This document shows, one piece after another, positions 26,731-36,688 of a DNA stretch of 53,108 nt. Numbering within the stretch: the stretch's first letter is position 1; each line of letters opens with the position of its first letter. The notes under the pieces were generated by a model that saw only the letters and a list, made by a program, of their open reading frames with translations, did not search any database and had not been told where the DNA came from. Both the position numbers and the translations under genes were made by a program. The stretch lies in assembly GCA_027024205.1 (NCBI GenBank), contig JALVST010000013.1:1-53108 (forward strand), read 5' to 3'. Source of the DNA: Flavobacteriales bacterium. Lineage in GTDB: Bacteria; Bacteroidota; Bacteroidia; Flavobacteriales; Flavobacteriaceae.

Positions 26731-29700
26731 ATGACAAATTTACAAAGATTAATAATTTTGCTACTAATAACCGTTTCTCTTCCGGCTACGGCTCAAAAAA
26801 AACGTCATAAAAAAACAAAAGACAGCTTGCTTGCCGGAGCGATAAGCGGTTTAAAATTTCGCAGTATCGGACCGGCTTTTTCATCCGGGCGGATTGCCGA
26901 TTTTGCCGTTAATCCGGAAAATCCGGTGGAATATTATGTCGCGACAGCTGCCGGACACGTTTGGAAAACCGAAAACAACGGTATCAGTTTCAAACCTGTT
27001 TTTGATAAATACGGGGCCTATGCAACCGGTTGTATCACTATCTCGCCACATAATCACAATATAGTATGGCTCGGTACCGGCGAAAATAATCATCAGCGCG
27101 ATTTGGGTTACGGTAATGGTGTTTATAAATCTGTCGATGGCGGTATGTCTTGGAAAAATATGGGCTTGAAAAAATCTTTCCATATCGGGATGATAGATAT
27201 TGATCCGCGTGATGATAATACCGTATTGGTAGCTGCCGAAGGTTCTATTTGGGGGGGCGGAGGAGACCGCGGTTTATACAAAACAACCGACGGCGGCAAA
27301 ACATGGAAAAGAGTTTTGTATATCAGCGAAAATACCGGTGTTAACAATGTCGTCAGAGACCCGCAAAACCCCGATATTTTGTATGCCACTTCCGAACAAC
27401 GCCGGCGACACGTTTTTACACATATCAGTGGCGGCCCCGAATCAAAAGTGTATAAATCCGAAGATGGCGGCGAAACCTGGCGTAAGATTATGAAAGGTTT
27501 ACCCAATGTCGATATCGGAGGAATGGGTATTGCCGTTTCTCCGGTTGACCCGAATGTTGTCTATCTGATTATGGAGGCTGCCGAAGGTAAAAGCGGTTTT
27601 TTCCGTTCGACTGACAAAGGAGAGTCATGGCAAAAAATGAGTAATTACCATACCAGCGGACAATATTTTAATGAAATTTTTTGTGACCCGGAGGATGTAG
27701 ATAAAGTTTATTCGCCCCAAACTTATACACAATATACGGAAGACGGTGGTAAAACTTGGAAAAAATTCGGTATTAAAAACCGGCATGTTGATGACCATGC
27801 CATGTGGATTGATCCGGATAATACCAAACATATTTTAATCGGCGGTGATGGTGGTGTATATGTCACTTATGACGGCGGACAGACGTTCCGGCATATTTCC
27901 AATTTACCCGTTGTGCAATTTTACCGCGTATATTTGGATAATGCTATGCCTTTCTACAATGTTTATGGTGGTACACAAGACAATAACAGCTATGGCGGTC
28001 CGTCACGGAGCATCAGTGCGGAAGGGGTTAATAAGTGCGATTGGGTAGTGACAGTCGGTGGAGACGGATTTTGGGGTGCCGTTGATCCGACAAATCCGGA
28101 TATTGTTTATTCCGAATACCAATATGGCAACCTGTACCGCTATGATAAAAAAAGCGGACAAAACTTGAAAATCAAACCAATACCAGCTAAAGATGAAAAA
28201 ACATTCCGGTGGAATTGGAGCGCCCCGTTTATTATTAGTCCGCACAATCACAAGCGATTGTATCTGGCTGCCGAACGTTTGTTTAAAAGTGAAGATATGG
28301 GCAATTCATGGCAGGAAATCAGTCCCGATTTAACAGCCCATATCGACCGCAACACTTGGAAAGTGATGGGTAAGTATTGGCCGGTTGAGGCCGTTGGCAA
28401 AGATGTATCTACATCTTTATACGGGACATTGGTATCGTTGGACGAATCGCCCGTGCAAGAAGGTTTGATTTACACAGGGTCGGATGACGGGGTGATACAA
28501 GTCACTGAAAACGGTGGCAAATCTTGGCGAAAAATGGACAAATTTCCGGGTGTACCACAGTACACTTATGTCAGTGATGTTTTTGCCGACCGTTTTGATG
28601 CCAACACGGTTTATGCCAGTTTTGACAACCGCAAACGTAATGATTTTAAACCTTACTTGCTCAAAAGTAACGACAAAGGCAGAACTTGGAAAAGTATAGC
28701 CGGTAATTTACCGGACAATCAAGTGGTTCATACTATTTCGCAAGACACGAAAAACAAAAATTTACTCTTTGCCGGTACGGAATTGGGAATTTATTTCTCT
28801 GTAAATGGCGGTCAAACCTGGACACAACTCAAAAATGGCATTCCCGATGTCGCCGTCCGTGATATCGCTATTCAAGCACGTGAAAATGATTTGGTTTTGG
28901 CGACTTTCGGACGTGGCTTTTATATCTTGGATGATATCAGTCCGTTGCGGCAAATCTCCAATGAATTTTTAAAAGATCACAACAGTTTTTTGTTCCCGGT
29001 TAAAGATGCTTTGCAATACGTCCAAACCCATAAAAAATACGGACAAGGCGAAACGGATTTTTATGCACCCAATCCACCTTATGGTGCTATTTTTACCTAT
29101 TATTTAAAAGAAGCGCCATTATCGACCACAGAAGCCCGTCGAAAAAAAGAGAAGAAATTGTTTAAAAAAGGAGAAAAAATTAAACAGCCGACTTGGAAAG
29201 AATTACACGATGAAAAATTGGAAGAACCGTCGTATTTGTTATTTACCATTACCGACGATGAAAACAATGTCGTCAAAAAAGTGGTAGCCAAACCGCAAAA
29301 AGGGATTCAGCGTATTAGTTGGAATTTGAAATACGACAATCCTTTTCCGGTCAATGAAGATTTGAAAAAGTTCAACCCTTTTGAAAAAGATGATTTCGGA
29401 ATCCCCGTTTTACCTGGCATATACTATGTCAAAATGGATTTGTATGACAAAGGGCAATTAAAAGCATTGACTGGTCCTGTTCATTTTCAAGTCAAACGAC
29501 TGAATAACACTACTTTACCGCCAGCAGATGATAAGGAATTTAAAGCTTATTTCTCTGATTTGCAACATACGATGAAGCAACTGCACAAACTGGATCATCA
29601 AGTGGCTAAAATGAAAAAAACTATCATTTTGATGAAACAAACCGCTTTAAAATCCGCCAAAGCTGGGTCCGGTTTGATGTCGGAAATTCAAAAAGCGGAA

Positions 29701-29991
29701 AAAACCGTTAATAAGTTGGTTTTTGCATTGCATGGCGTACAGCCAAAAGCCAGTTACGAAGAAATTCCACCGCACAAATTGCCATTAGTTGAACGTTTTT
29801 CACGTTTGGCATGGATACATATCAATTCTACCGACCCGGTAACGGAAACGGAAAAAACACAATTGAAAATCGTCAAAGAACAGATACAAGAATTGAAACC
29901 AAAAGCGGATAAAATTCAAACAGAACAACTTGACAAGATTGCGAAAAAATTGGATGATATTGACGCCCCTTGGAGTCCCGGACGGGAGTAA
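26731..29991 (+). CDS. Exported BNR/sortilin-type beta-propeller protein
   Basis: This 1086-residue protein carries a signal peptide (LIILLLITVSLPATAQ, residues 7-22). From about residue 35 to 740 it has many BNR-type S-x-D-G-G-x-T-W repeats: SVDGGMSWKNM, TTDGGKTWKRV, SEDGGETWRKI, STDKGESWQKM, TEDGGKTWKKF and SNDKGRTWKSI. These build one or two large beta-propellers resembling VPS10/sortilin and are often annotated as glycosyl hydrolase-like without proof. The last 300 residues are helical and contain a coiled-coil region (LHKLDHQVAKMKKTIILM). No type IX C-terminal sorting domain is evident, so the periplasm or cell surface by another route is likely. Confidence 0.88.
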   Translation: MTNLQRLIILLLITVSLPATAQKKRHKKTKDSLLAGAISGLKFRSIGPAFSSGRIADFAVNPENPVEYYVATAAGHVWKTENNGISFKPVFDKYGAYATGCITISPHNHNIVWLGTGENNHQRDLGYGNGVYKSVDGGMSWKNMGLKKSFHIGMIDIDPRDDNTVLVAAEGSIWGGGGDRGLYKTTDGGKTWKRVLYISENTGVNNVVRDPQNPDILYATSEQRRRHVFTHISGGPESKVYKSEDGGETWRKIMKGLPNVDIGGMGIAVSPVDPNVVYLIMEAAEGKSGFFRSTDKGESWQKMSNYHTSGQYFNEIFCDPEDVDKVYSPQTYTQYTEDGGKTWKKFGIKNRHVDDHAMWIDPDNTKHILIGGDGGVYVTYDGGQTFRHISNLPVVQFYRVYLDNAMPFYNVYGGTQDNNSYGGPSRSISAEGVNKCDWVVTVGGDGFWGAVDPTNPDIVYSEYQYGNLYRYDKKSGQNLKIKPIPAKDEKTFRWNWSAPFIISPHNHKRLYLAAERLFKSEDMGNSWQEISPDLTAHIDRNTWKVMGKYWPVEAVGKDVSTSLYGTLVSLDESPVQEGLIYTGSDDGVIQVTENGGKSWRKMDKFPGVPQYTYVSDVFADRFDANTVYASFDNRKRNDFKPYLLKSNDKGRTWKSIAGNLPDNQVVHTISQDTKNKNLLFAGTELGIYFSVNGGQTWTQLKNGIPDVAVRDIAIQARENDLVLATFGRGFYILDDISPLRQISNEFLKDHNSFLFPVKDALQYVQTHKKYGQGETDFYAPNPPYGAIFTYYLKEAPLSTTEARRKKEKKLFKKGEKIKQPTWKELHDEKLEEPSYLLFTITDDENNVVKKVVAKPQKGIQRISWNLKYDNPFPVNEDLKKFNPFEKDDFGIPVLPGIYYVKMDLYDKGQLKALTGPVHFQVKRLNNTTLPPADDKEFKAYFSDLQHTMKQLHKLDHQVAKMKKTIILMKQTALKSAKAGSGLMSEIQKAEKTVNKLVFALHGVQPKASYEEIPPHKLPLVERFSRLAWIHINSTDPVTETEKTQLKIVKEQIQELKPKADKIQTEQLDKIAKKLDDIDAPWSPGRE

Positions 29992-30021
29992 ATTTTAGAT
30001 TTTAGGAATTAGATTTTAGGT

Positions 30022-30126
30022 ATGAGGCTGTCTCAAAAGGGTTTTCATATTCGAGTAGGTATCCGGAATTTTTTTTCAAATATTCAATTTTCATAGACCA
30101 ATCTGATACTTTTGAGACAGTCTCAT
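30022..30126. mobile_element. MITE-like element with 18-bp terminal inverted repeats
   Basis: A 105-bp segment is bounded by ATGAGGCTGTCTCAAAAG (30022-30039) and CTTTTGAGACAGTCTCAT (30109-30126), which are inverted repeats with one mismatch. It has no coding capacity. It looks like a MITE mobilised in trans by an IS with GAGGCTGTCTC-type ends. No target duplication longer than 2-3 bp is visible. It could also be a large hairpin terminator between the convergent BNR and rfbB genes. Confidence 0.55.
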
Positions 30127-30183
30127 CATTTTAAAAACATTTTTTTTTGTATTTAGTAATACTTCTGGATAATCAAATTTATC

Positions 30184-31242
30184 CTATCTGTTTCCATACA
30201 TTTCTTCATAATATTTCTGATAATCACCGGAAGTCACATTATCAAGCCAGATTTCATTTTCCAAGTACCAGTCAATGGTTTTTGACAAGCCTTCTGAGAA
30301 ATTTACGGAAGGCTTCCAACCGAGTTCGCGGTTGATTTTGGTAGCGTCAATAGCATAACGTTTGTCGTGTCCAGGGCGGTCTTTGACAAAAGTAATCAGT
30401 TTTCGTGAAGTACCTGTGGGACGTCCCAGTTTTTCATCCATCAAATCACAAAGCAAGTGAATCAAATCGATATTTGTATATTCGTTAAAACCACCGACAT
30501 TGTAGGTTTCTCCCGGTTTACCTTTGGTAAAAATCATATCGATGGCACGGGCATGGTCAATGACATACAACCAGTCACGTGTATATTGACCGTCACCGTA
30601 AACCGGTAGCGGTTTGTTGTGTTTGATATTGTTGATAAACAGCGGGATTAATTTTTCGGGGAACTGATTAGGACCATAATTGTTAGAGCAATTGGAAATG
30701 ACCGTCGGCATACCGTAGGTGTCGTGGTAACTGCGGACAAAATGGTCGGAAGCCGCTTTGGATGCCGAATAGGGTGAATGCGGGTCGTATGGCGTTTCTT
30801 CGGTAAACAAACCGGTTTTACCCAGTGAGCCGTAAACTTCATCGGTTGAAATATGGTAAAACAATTTATCCTCAAAATTACCTTGCCACAGGTTTCTGGC
30901 GACATTGAGCAAATTAACCGTTCCAATGACATTGGTTTCTACAAATGCCAAAGGATTTTCAATAGACCGGTCCACATGTGATTCCGCCGCCAAGTGAATG
31001 ACCCCGTCAAAGCGATATTTTTCAAATAAATCTTTGAGAAAATCGGCATTGCGAATATCCCCGCGAACAAAAGTATAATTCGGTTTGTCTGCCACATCCA
31101 CCACGTTTTCCAAATTACCGGCATAGGTCAATAAGTCAAGATTGACAAATTGCGTATCAGGATATTTATTGACCATTAACCGGACGACGTGTGAGCCGAT
31201 AAATCCAGCGCCGCCTGTGATTAATATGTTTTTTTGTTTCAT
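30184..31242 (-). CDS. rfbB: dTDP-glucose 4,6-dehydratase
   Basis: RfbB converts dTDP-glucose to dTDP-4-keto-6-deoxyglucose, the branch point to rhamnose and other surface sugars. Motifs are GGAGFIGSHVVR (Rossmann NAD site), VDRSIENPLAF, HISTDEVYG, YSASKAASDHF (catalytic Tyr and Lys), NNYGPNQFPEK and RDWLYVIDHARA. At 352 residues it is full length. The usual rfbA, rfbC and rfbD partners are not next to it, so it stands apart from a sugar cluster; it ends near a MITE-like element. Confidence 0.95.
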   Translation of the reverse strand: MKQKNILITGGAGFIGSHVVRLMVNKYPDTQFVNLDLLTYAGNLENVVDVADKPNYTFVRGDIRNADFLKDLFEKYRFDGVIHLAAESHVDRSIENPLAFVETNVIGTVNLLNVARNLWQGNFEDKLFYHISTDEVYGSLGKTGLFTEETPYDPHSPYSASKAASDHFVRSYHDTYGMPTVISNCSNNYGPNQFPEKLIPLFINNIKHNKPLPVYGDGQYTRDWLYVIDHARAIDMIFTKGKPGETYNVGGFNEYTNIDLIHLLCDLMDEKLGRPTGTSRKLITFVKDRPGHDKRYAIDATKINRELGWKPSVNFSEGLSKTIDWYLENEIWLDNVTSGDYQKYYEEMYGNR

Positions 31243-31283
31243 TTTTACTGAGTTAAAAATTAAAAGTTGTAGCGATGCAGTCG

Positions 31284-32147
31284 CTAAATTGCGATAGCTT
31301 TTAAGCTTATATCCATATTACTTACCGAATGCGTTAAAGCTCCCGATGATATAAAATCCACACCGCATTCGGCATATTGTCGCAAGGTTTTCTCGGTGAT
31401 ACCGCCCGAAGCTTCGGTTTCAAAATGTCCGTCGATTAATTTAATGGCTGTTCGCAAGTCATCAAAACTGAAATTATCCAACATAATTCTGTCCACATTG
31501 CCGACTCGCAATACTTCTTTTACTTCTTCCAAATTCCGGGTTTCTATTTCTATTTTTAAATCTAAACCTTTCTTTTTCAGGTAATTGTTTGTTTTTAAAA
31601 TAGCTTGTTCTATTCCGCCGGCAAAATCGATATGATTGTCTTTCAGCATCACCATATCGTAGAGGCCAAAGCGGTGATTGGTGCCGCCACCGATTCTCAC
31701 TGCCCATTTTTCCAAGACTCTGATGCAAGGCGTGGTCTTCCGCGTATCGAGAATTTTAGTTTTATAACCGGCCAAAATTTCTACATACCGGTGGGTTTTG
31801 GTAGCAATGGCACTCATGCGTTGCATGGCGTTGAGCACCAGCCTTTCGGCTTTCAGTATGGACAGTGACCGTCCACTGATTTTAAAGGCTATATCGCCGA
31901 AATTTACAAGACTGCCATCTGGAATTAAAACATCCATTTCCAATTCTGCATCTACTTTTTTAAATACCCGCCGGGCAAATTCTACACCAGCCAAAACACC
32001 TTCATCTTTGACCAACAATTGAGCCATTCCCGTAGCATTCGCCGGAATACACGCCAACGAACTGTGGTCACCGTCGCCTATATCTTCCTGCAAGGCATTG
32101 GTAATGATGAAGTCTAGTTCTTTTTCAAATTGTTCTTTGGATATCAT
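31284..32147 (-). CDS. nadC: Nicotinate-nucleotide pyrophosphorylase (carboxylating)
   Basis: NadC makes nicotinate mononucleotide from quinolinate and PRPP in de novo NAD synthesis. Starting at ATG 32147 (MISKEQFEKELDF) gives 287 residues; the upstream extension to 32204 reads into the GC-rich intergenic block and is rejected. Motifs are LNAMQRMSAIATKTHRYV, ILDTRKTTPCIRVLEKWAV (cut within the limit here), GGTNHRFGLYDMVMLKDNH, EIETRNLEEV and SGGITEKTLRQYAECGVDFI. The gene may be cotranscribed with rfbB, 41 nt downstream. Confidence 0.95.
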   Translation of the reverse strand: MISKEQFEKELDFIITNALQEDIGDGDHSSLACIPANATGMAQLLVKDEGVLAGVEFARRVFKKVDAELEMDVLIPDGSLVNFGDIAFKISGRSLSILKAERLVLNAMQRMSAIATKTHRYVEILAGYKTKILDTRKTTPCIRVLEKWAVRIGGGTNHRFGLYDMVMLKDNHIDFAGGIEQAILKTNNYLKKKGLDLKIEIETRNLEEVKEVLRVGNVDRIMLDNFSFDDLRTAIKLIDGHFETEASGGITEKTLRQYAECGVDFISSGALTHSVSNMDISLKAIAI

Positions 32148-32180
32148 CGGACAAATATACGGGAAATTTTTGTATTTATT

Positions 32181-32340
32181 AGAGCGTCCGGGCGGGCTTT
32201 CCACTTCTAGCCGGTTTGTTCCGCACTGTTGTTTTCAGGACGGTGCGGGGGCTTCCTGCGGTCGCCGCCACCCGCCCTGAAACAATCAGACGTAACGGCA
32301 ACGGGCTTATACATTTCAATCCCTGACGCAGGCCGACAGT
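32181..32340. repeat. GC-rich, strongly foldable intergenic block
   Basis: This 160-bp patch is far more G+C-rich than everything around it. GGGCGGG (32190-32196) can pair with CCCGCCC (32271-32277), enclosing a 9-bp hairpin in which CCGCACTGT (32221-32229) pairs with ACGGTGCGG (32240-32248). It resembles GC-rich dispersed repeats I recall from many Flavobacteriia genomes near the ends of inserted segments. It could be a small RNA, a folded terminator or a recombination relic. It fills most of the 332-bp nadC-mcrB gap. Confidence 0.5.
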
Positions 32341-32479
32341 AGAGATAAAAAATGACCGTTAGTTTCTGTACTTCATTTTTTTAAGTTGGTATTAAAAAAC
32401 TTTTTATTTTTGACAATGTTGTATAAACAATATGATTTTCTGAATTAAACCGTAATCAAAACTTAAACAAGCAACTAAT

Positions 32480-35068
32480 ATGAATTATTACCACATGCAA
32501 TTACATCCGGCTGATTTACAGAATTATTCGGTGCAGAATATTTTGGAAATAATTGAGAAAGGATTTATCGGTATTGACGTAAACAAGGATGATGCAAAAA
32601 AAATAAATTGTCATAACAAACCGTTTGATCAATGGACAGAAGAAGAATTAGATAAATATTCCCAAGATGAACATACTAAATGGAAATCTCTGATAAAAAG
32701 TTTTTTATCTCTCAAAAAAGGAGATTATGTTGTTGTTAGGCATGGAAATCAATTTGTCGCACTAACCGAAATAACCGGCAATTATATTTTTAAAGATGAT
32801 AACTTGGTTTGGTTTAGACACAGGTATCCGGTAAAAATTTTATTTACTTATAAAGATACTAAAAAAAAATATGTTTTTACCAAATACCAAGGAACTTTTG
32901 AAGTATCAAAATCAGGAGAAACCTATAAAATCATTTCCGAAATCGTCAATGATTATAAGTATCAACAAATCATAAATAAATACATTGATTTTTGTAACTC
33001 AGGCGAAGATTGGGACGAAGGCTATAAATGGGAGACCGTTTCTCATTTTCAAAAGCATTGGAATGTGGATGCCAGTGATTTTGGTGCGATGTTTAAAGAA
33101 GCAGTCAAAAAAAGAGAGAATTTGGTTCATCAATATTCTATTGGAACATTGATTGACAGTGCAAATCTTTTTCCTGAAACGGTTAAAAACATATTAAAAT
33201 ACATTTTCAACGAGGGATATCCGGTAAATCAACGATATGAATATTTTAAAACGGAAACCGGTAAACTAGCAAAAAAGATCAAAGAAGTCAAAAACCTTGA
33301 CAAACTACCGGCTCAACCCAGAGAAACTGTGTTTGCCTTTCTTTTAACTTGTCGCTACCCTCATACGCATTATTTTTATAATTATAGTTATTATGAAAAA
33401 TTTACAAAATTTGTCGGTCAAAAATCTAAAAAATACGGAGAAAACTATTCTCATTATTTTGAATTGATGAATTTTTTTAGAGATAATTATGTAAAAAAAA
33501 CGCCCGAAGTAATAAACTTAACCGTTCAAAAACTACCTGAAAATGAACCGGATAAAGAAAATCTTTCTCTAATAACTCAATCTGTAATTTATATTGCATT
33601 TAAAGATGAAAAAGATTTATTATCAGCGCTTAAAGAGATAGGTTATGAGAATGCAAAAAATTTATACATTCTAATTGATAAATTGATTTCCGAATTGAAT
33701 ATTGAAAAAGACGATGAAAGAATACATTATTATTCCAGTCCGAAAAATAATTTAAACATAACTATTGGTCAAAGATATGCCATCCGCCTTGATACTAAAA
33801 AACTATACTGGGATATCCTTATACCAAAAGAAACAAATATAGAAGAAGATAAAACAGGATTTGAATTTGAAGGTAATTCGGAACCTGTTACATTTAGAAC
33901 TTATGATTTTGATGAAATTAAATTTTATGAAAAAGATTTTTTTAAAGCTTCAAAGTTTGAGTTGGATAGAACAAAAAAATCAGGTTACAGAGGCTATACC
34001 AACGTTGCTTTTGAAAACTCTGTATTTGATTTTAATTACAGAAACAAACTTTTTAACCGGGTTTTCGGACAACCATTTAACAATGAAAATGCCATGTCAA
34101 AAAAAATGAACATACCTCTCAATCAAATTTTATTCGGTCCTCCCGGTACCGGAAAAACGTATAACACCATTGACAGAGCTGTTGAAATAGCTGATAATGA
34201 GTTTTACAAGCTAAACAAACATAATAGGGGAGCGTTAAAAAAACGCTTTAAAAAACTCAATGAAAGCAGACAAATAGTTTTTACTACTTTCCATCAATCT
34301 ATGAGCTATGAAGAATTTGTTGAAGGTTTGAAACCTTATGAAGAAAACAAGCAAGTTTACTACAAAATCGAAGATGGAATTTTTAAGACGATTTGTAAAA
34401 ATGCAGAAAATTATCCCGGTAATAATTATGTATTAATCATAGATGAAATCAATCGCGGTAATATTGCCGGTATTTTCGGCGAATTGATTACGCTGATTGA
34501 ACCGGATAAAAGAAAAGGCAATGACGAAGAACTGTTTGTTACGTTGCCTTATTCCCAAAAAACATTTTCCGTTCCGCCAAACTTGTATATTATCGGTACG
34601 ATGAATACAGCAGACCGGAGTGTGGAAGCGCTTGACAGTGCTTTGCGAAGAAGGTTTGTTTTTGCCGAAATGCCACCGGATGAAAAACTTTTAAAAGATG
34701 ATTTTTACGGAATTAATTTACAAAAAGTATTGAGCAAAATCAATCTTCGAATTGAAAAGCTCATTGACAAAGATCATAAAATCGGTCACTCGTATTTTAT
34801 GAACTTAACTTCTGTAACCGATTTGCAAAATGTCTTTCTAAATAAGATTATTCCTTTACTCGAAGAGTATTTTTACGGCGATTTTGCAAAAATAGGATTG
34901 ATTTTAGGTGCTGATTTTATTGTTGTAAATGATTCTGAAGAAAATATTTTCAAAAATATTGATGAATTAGAGGATTACTCTGATTTTGAAAACAGAATTA
35001 TTTATAAAACTGCCGTTCCTGAAAACATCGATGATTTTATAACGGCAGTAAAAAAGATTTATCAGTAA
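32480..35068 (+). CDS. mcrB: McrB-family restriction NTPase
   Basis: This 862-residue protein is the motor and specificity subunit of an McrBC-type modification-dependent (type IV) restriction system. The N-terminal 550 residues are a recognition region; residues about 60-140 (KKGDYVVVRHGNQFVALTEI) look like a PUA/EVE-type base-reading fold. The AAA+ GTPase core has Walker A GPPGTGKT at 553-560, Walker B VLIIDEINRGN near 650 and the McrB signature NTADRS at 709-714, followed by ALRRRF. A TATTTTTG promoter-like string is at 32405-32412. Its codons are A+T-rich compared with nadC, consistent with transfer. mcrC overlaps its stop codon (TAATG). Confidence 0.92.
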   Translation: MNYYHMQLHPADLQNYSVQNILEIIEKGFIGIDVNKDDAKKINCHNKPFDQWTEEELDKYSQDEHTKWKSLIKSFLSLKKGDYVVVRHGNQFVALTEITGNYIFKDDNLVWFRHRYPVKILFTYKDTKKKYVFTKYQGTFEVSKSGETYKIISEIVNDYKYQQIINKYIDFCNSGEDWDEGYKWETVSHFQKHWNVDASDFGAMFKEAVKKRENLVHQYSIGTLIDSANLFPETVKNILKYIFNEGYPVNQRYEYFKTETGKLAKKIKEVKNLDKLPAQPRETVFAFLLTCRYPHTHYFYNYSYYEKFTKFVGQKSKKYGENYSHYFELMNFFRDNYVKKTPEVINLTVQKLPENEPDKENLSLITQSVIYIAFKDEKDLLSALKEIGYENAKNLYILIDKLISELNIEKDDERIHYYSSPKNNLNITIGQRYAIRLDTKKLYWDILIPKETNIEEDKTGFEFEGNSEPVTFRTYDFDEIKFYEKDFFKASKFELDRTKKSGYRGYTNVAFENSVFDFNYRNKLFNRVFGQPFNNENAMSKKMNIPLNQILFGPPGTGKTYNTIDRAVEIADNEFYKLNKHNRGALKKRFKKLNESRQIVFTTFHQSMSYEEFVEGLKPYEENKQVYYKIEDGIFKTICKNAENYPGNNYVLIIDEINRGNIAGIFGELITLIEPDKRKGNDEELFVTLPYSQKTFSVPPNLYIIGTMNTADRSVEALDSALRRRFVFAEMPPDEKLLKDDFYGINLQKVLSKINLRIEKLIDKDHKIGHSYFMNLTSVTDLQNVFLNKIIPLLEEYFYGDFAKIGLILGADFIVVNDSEENIFKNIDELEDYSDFENRIIYKTAVPENIDDFITAVKKIYQ

Positions 35069-36280
35069 TGAGATGCCGGACTATTCAAATATTTGAACAT
35101 CAAAAATTAAGGGTAGGACAATTTGATTGTTTTACAGAAAAACATTTTGATTTGCTCGTAAAATATAATGAAAAAAATGCTAACAAATATTTTGAAGTAG
35201 GACATAAAAGTATCATTTTTAAAGAATATGTGGGTGTTATTCAAATAGCGGGAACTACCATTGAAATTTTACCCAAAGCAGATAAGGGAAATGATAAAAG
35301 AAAATGGCAAGCTATCTTGATTAACATGTTAAAAGAATGCCGGTTATTGAAAACGGATAGTATCAGTTCGGCGGATTTAAAATTAAAATCCAATTCCATA
35401 CTTGATTTGTATTTTGAATTGTTTTTAAAAGAAGTCGAATATTTGCTCTATACGGGTTTGGTAAAAAGATATCGTAAAACCTGTAATAATATCTATGTTT
35501 TAAAAGGGCAGCTAAATGTTTCAAAACAAATAGTAAAAAAACTTAATTCACAAAGAACGCTTTTACACAAATTATACGGTTTACGATTACAATCATCTTT
35601 TGCACAAAATTATTTACAAAACGCTGAAAACTATTGATAAAATTAACTATTCGTCATATCTTAAAGACAGTTTGAACAGACTTTTACTTATTTTTCCGTC
35701 AATGGAAAATATAAAAGTAAATACCAAAACTTTTGAAAATATTTATTTTGACCGTAAGACCAAACACTATGAAAATGCTATAAATATAGCCAAATTGATT
35801 TTATTGAATTTCAGTCCGGATATCGTTTCAGGCACAAATCATGTTTTGGCTATTTTATTCAATATGAATGATCTTTGGGAACAATATGTGTTGGTTAAAT
35901 TAAAAAAATATGCTCGTAAACATAATTTAAAAGTTTATGGACAAACTGTAAAACGCTTTTGGAATCACAGACTTTTAAAACCGGATATTCTTTTGGAAAA
36001 AGATGATGAAAAATTTATCATCGATACAAAATGGAAAAATGTCAGAAACAAAGAAGTTTCTATGGAAGATTTACGACAAATTTTTGCATACAACGAATTT
36101 TGGAATGCCAAAAAAGGCATGCTTTTGTATCCTGACATCAATGACATTCCTGATTTTGAAGGCGAATATAAAAACAAAAAAGACAATCATGCTTGTAAAA
36201 TCGGTTTTATAAAAGTTGAAGAAAACAATGACAAATTTGCCGAGATGATAGTTGATAAAATATTTAATTCCTCCAATTAA
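35068..36280 (+). pseudogene. mcrC: mcrC, disrupted by a +1 frameshift in an A7 tract
   Basis: McrC is the nuclease partner of McrB. The first frame is family-like to about residue 157, reaching the A7 run at 35535-35541, then becomes nonsense and stops at 35637. From that run onward the family sequence continues in the other frame: KNLIHKERFYTNYTVYDYNHLLHK, split here as NLIHKERFYTN and YTVYDYNHLL, then on to the stop at 36280. Removing one A restores a 403-residue protein with the PD-(D/E)xK nuclease residues in KPDILLEKDDE and FIIDTKWK. The lesion is a single base in a homopolymer, so it could be a sequencing error, a recent mutation, slipped-strand phase variation or a site of transcriptional slippage. 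Confidence 0.85.
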
Positions 36281-36688
36281 ATGGTGCGTTAATTTTTTGA
36301 ACCGGTAAATAATCATCAAAAAATGAGATAATCATTAAAACGAAGTTCTTTCTCATTTTTCAATTCTTCAATTTCAAATCCGGTCACTTTGATACATCCC
36401 ACTTCTTTTGGAAGTGGAACACTCAGTAACCTTGTTTTCTTTTTTCATTACCTCAATTCCTCATTTCCTCAAATTTAATAAAGATATCATTGTATGTAAC
36501 TGTGAGCAAGCATTTAAGAATAGAAAATAATTAATAAAACGAAATAAATTCTCACTTCTCAATTCAAAAGACGCAATTTCGGTATGAAGTAAAAGTCAAT
36601 CACCAGTGCAAAGAATAACCCGTGAAATGAAAAAAACTCAATTCCTCAATATTCACTAACTTTGCATCAAACCAAAAAATAAAATTCC
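36281..36688. repeat. Repeat-bearing intergenic region between mcrC and yciO
   Basis: About 408 bases with no gene. It contains a copy of the dispersed palindromic repeat (36380-36431): CCGGTCACTTTGATACA at one end, a central hairpin CCACTTC-TTTT-GGAAGTGG, and ACTCAGTAACC at the other. CTCAATTC/CTCATTTC heptads at about 36450-36475 follow. The string TAACTTTG at 36657-36664 matches the -7 promoter element and probably belongs to the next gene, 25 nt away. Confidence 0.6.

Noticed and set aside
27123-27506. Minus-strand ORF of 127 codons inside the BNR gene
   Set aside because: Its Pro/Ser-rich sequence is the antisense of repeated S-x-D-G-G-x-T-W codons.
36281-36688. CRISPR-like array among the gap repeats
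   Set aside because: Repeats are single palindromes at scattered sites, not regularly spaced units with equal spacers, and no cas gene is present.
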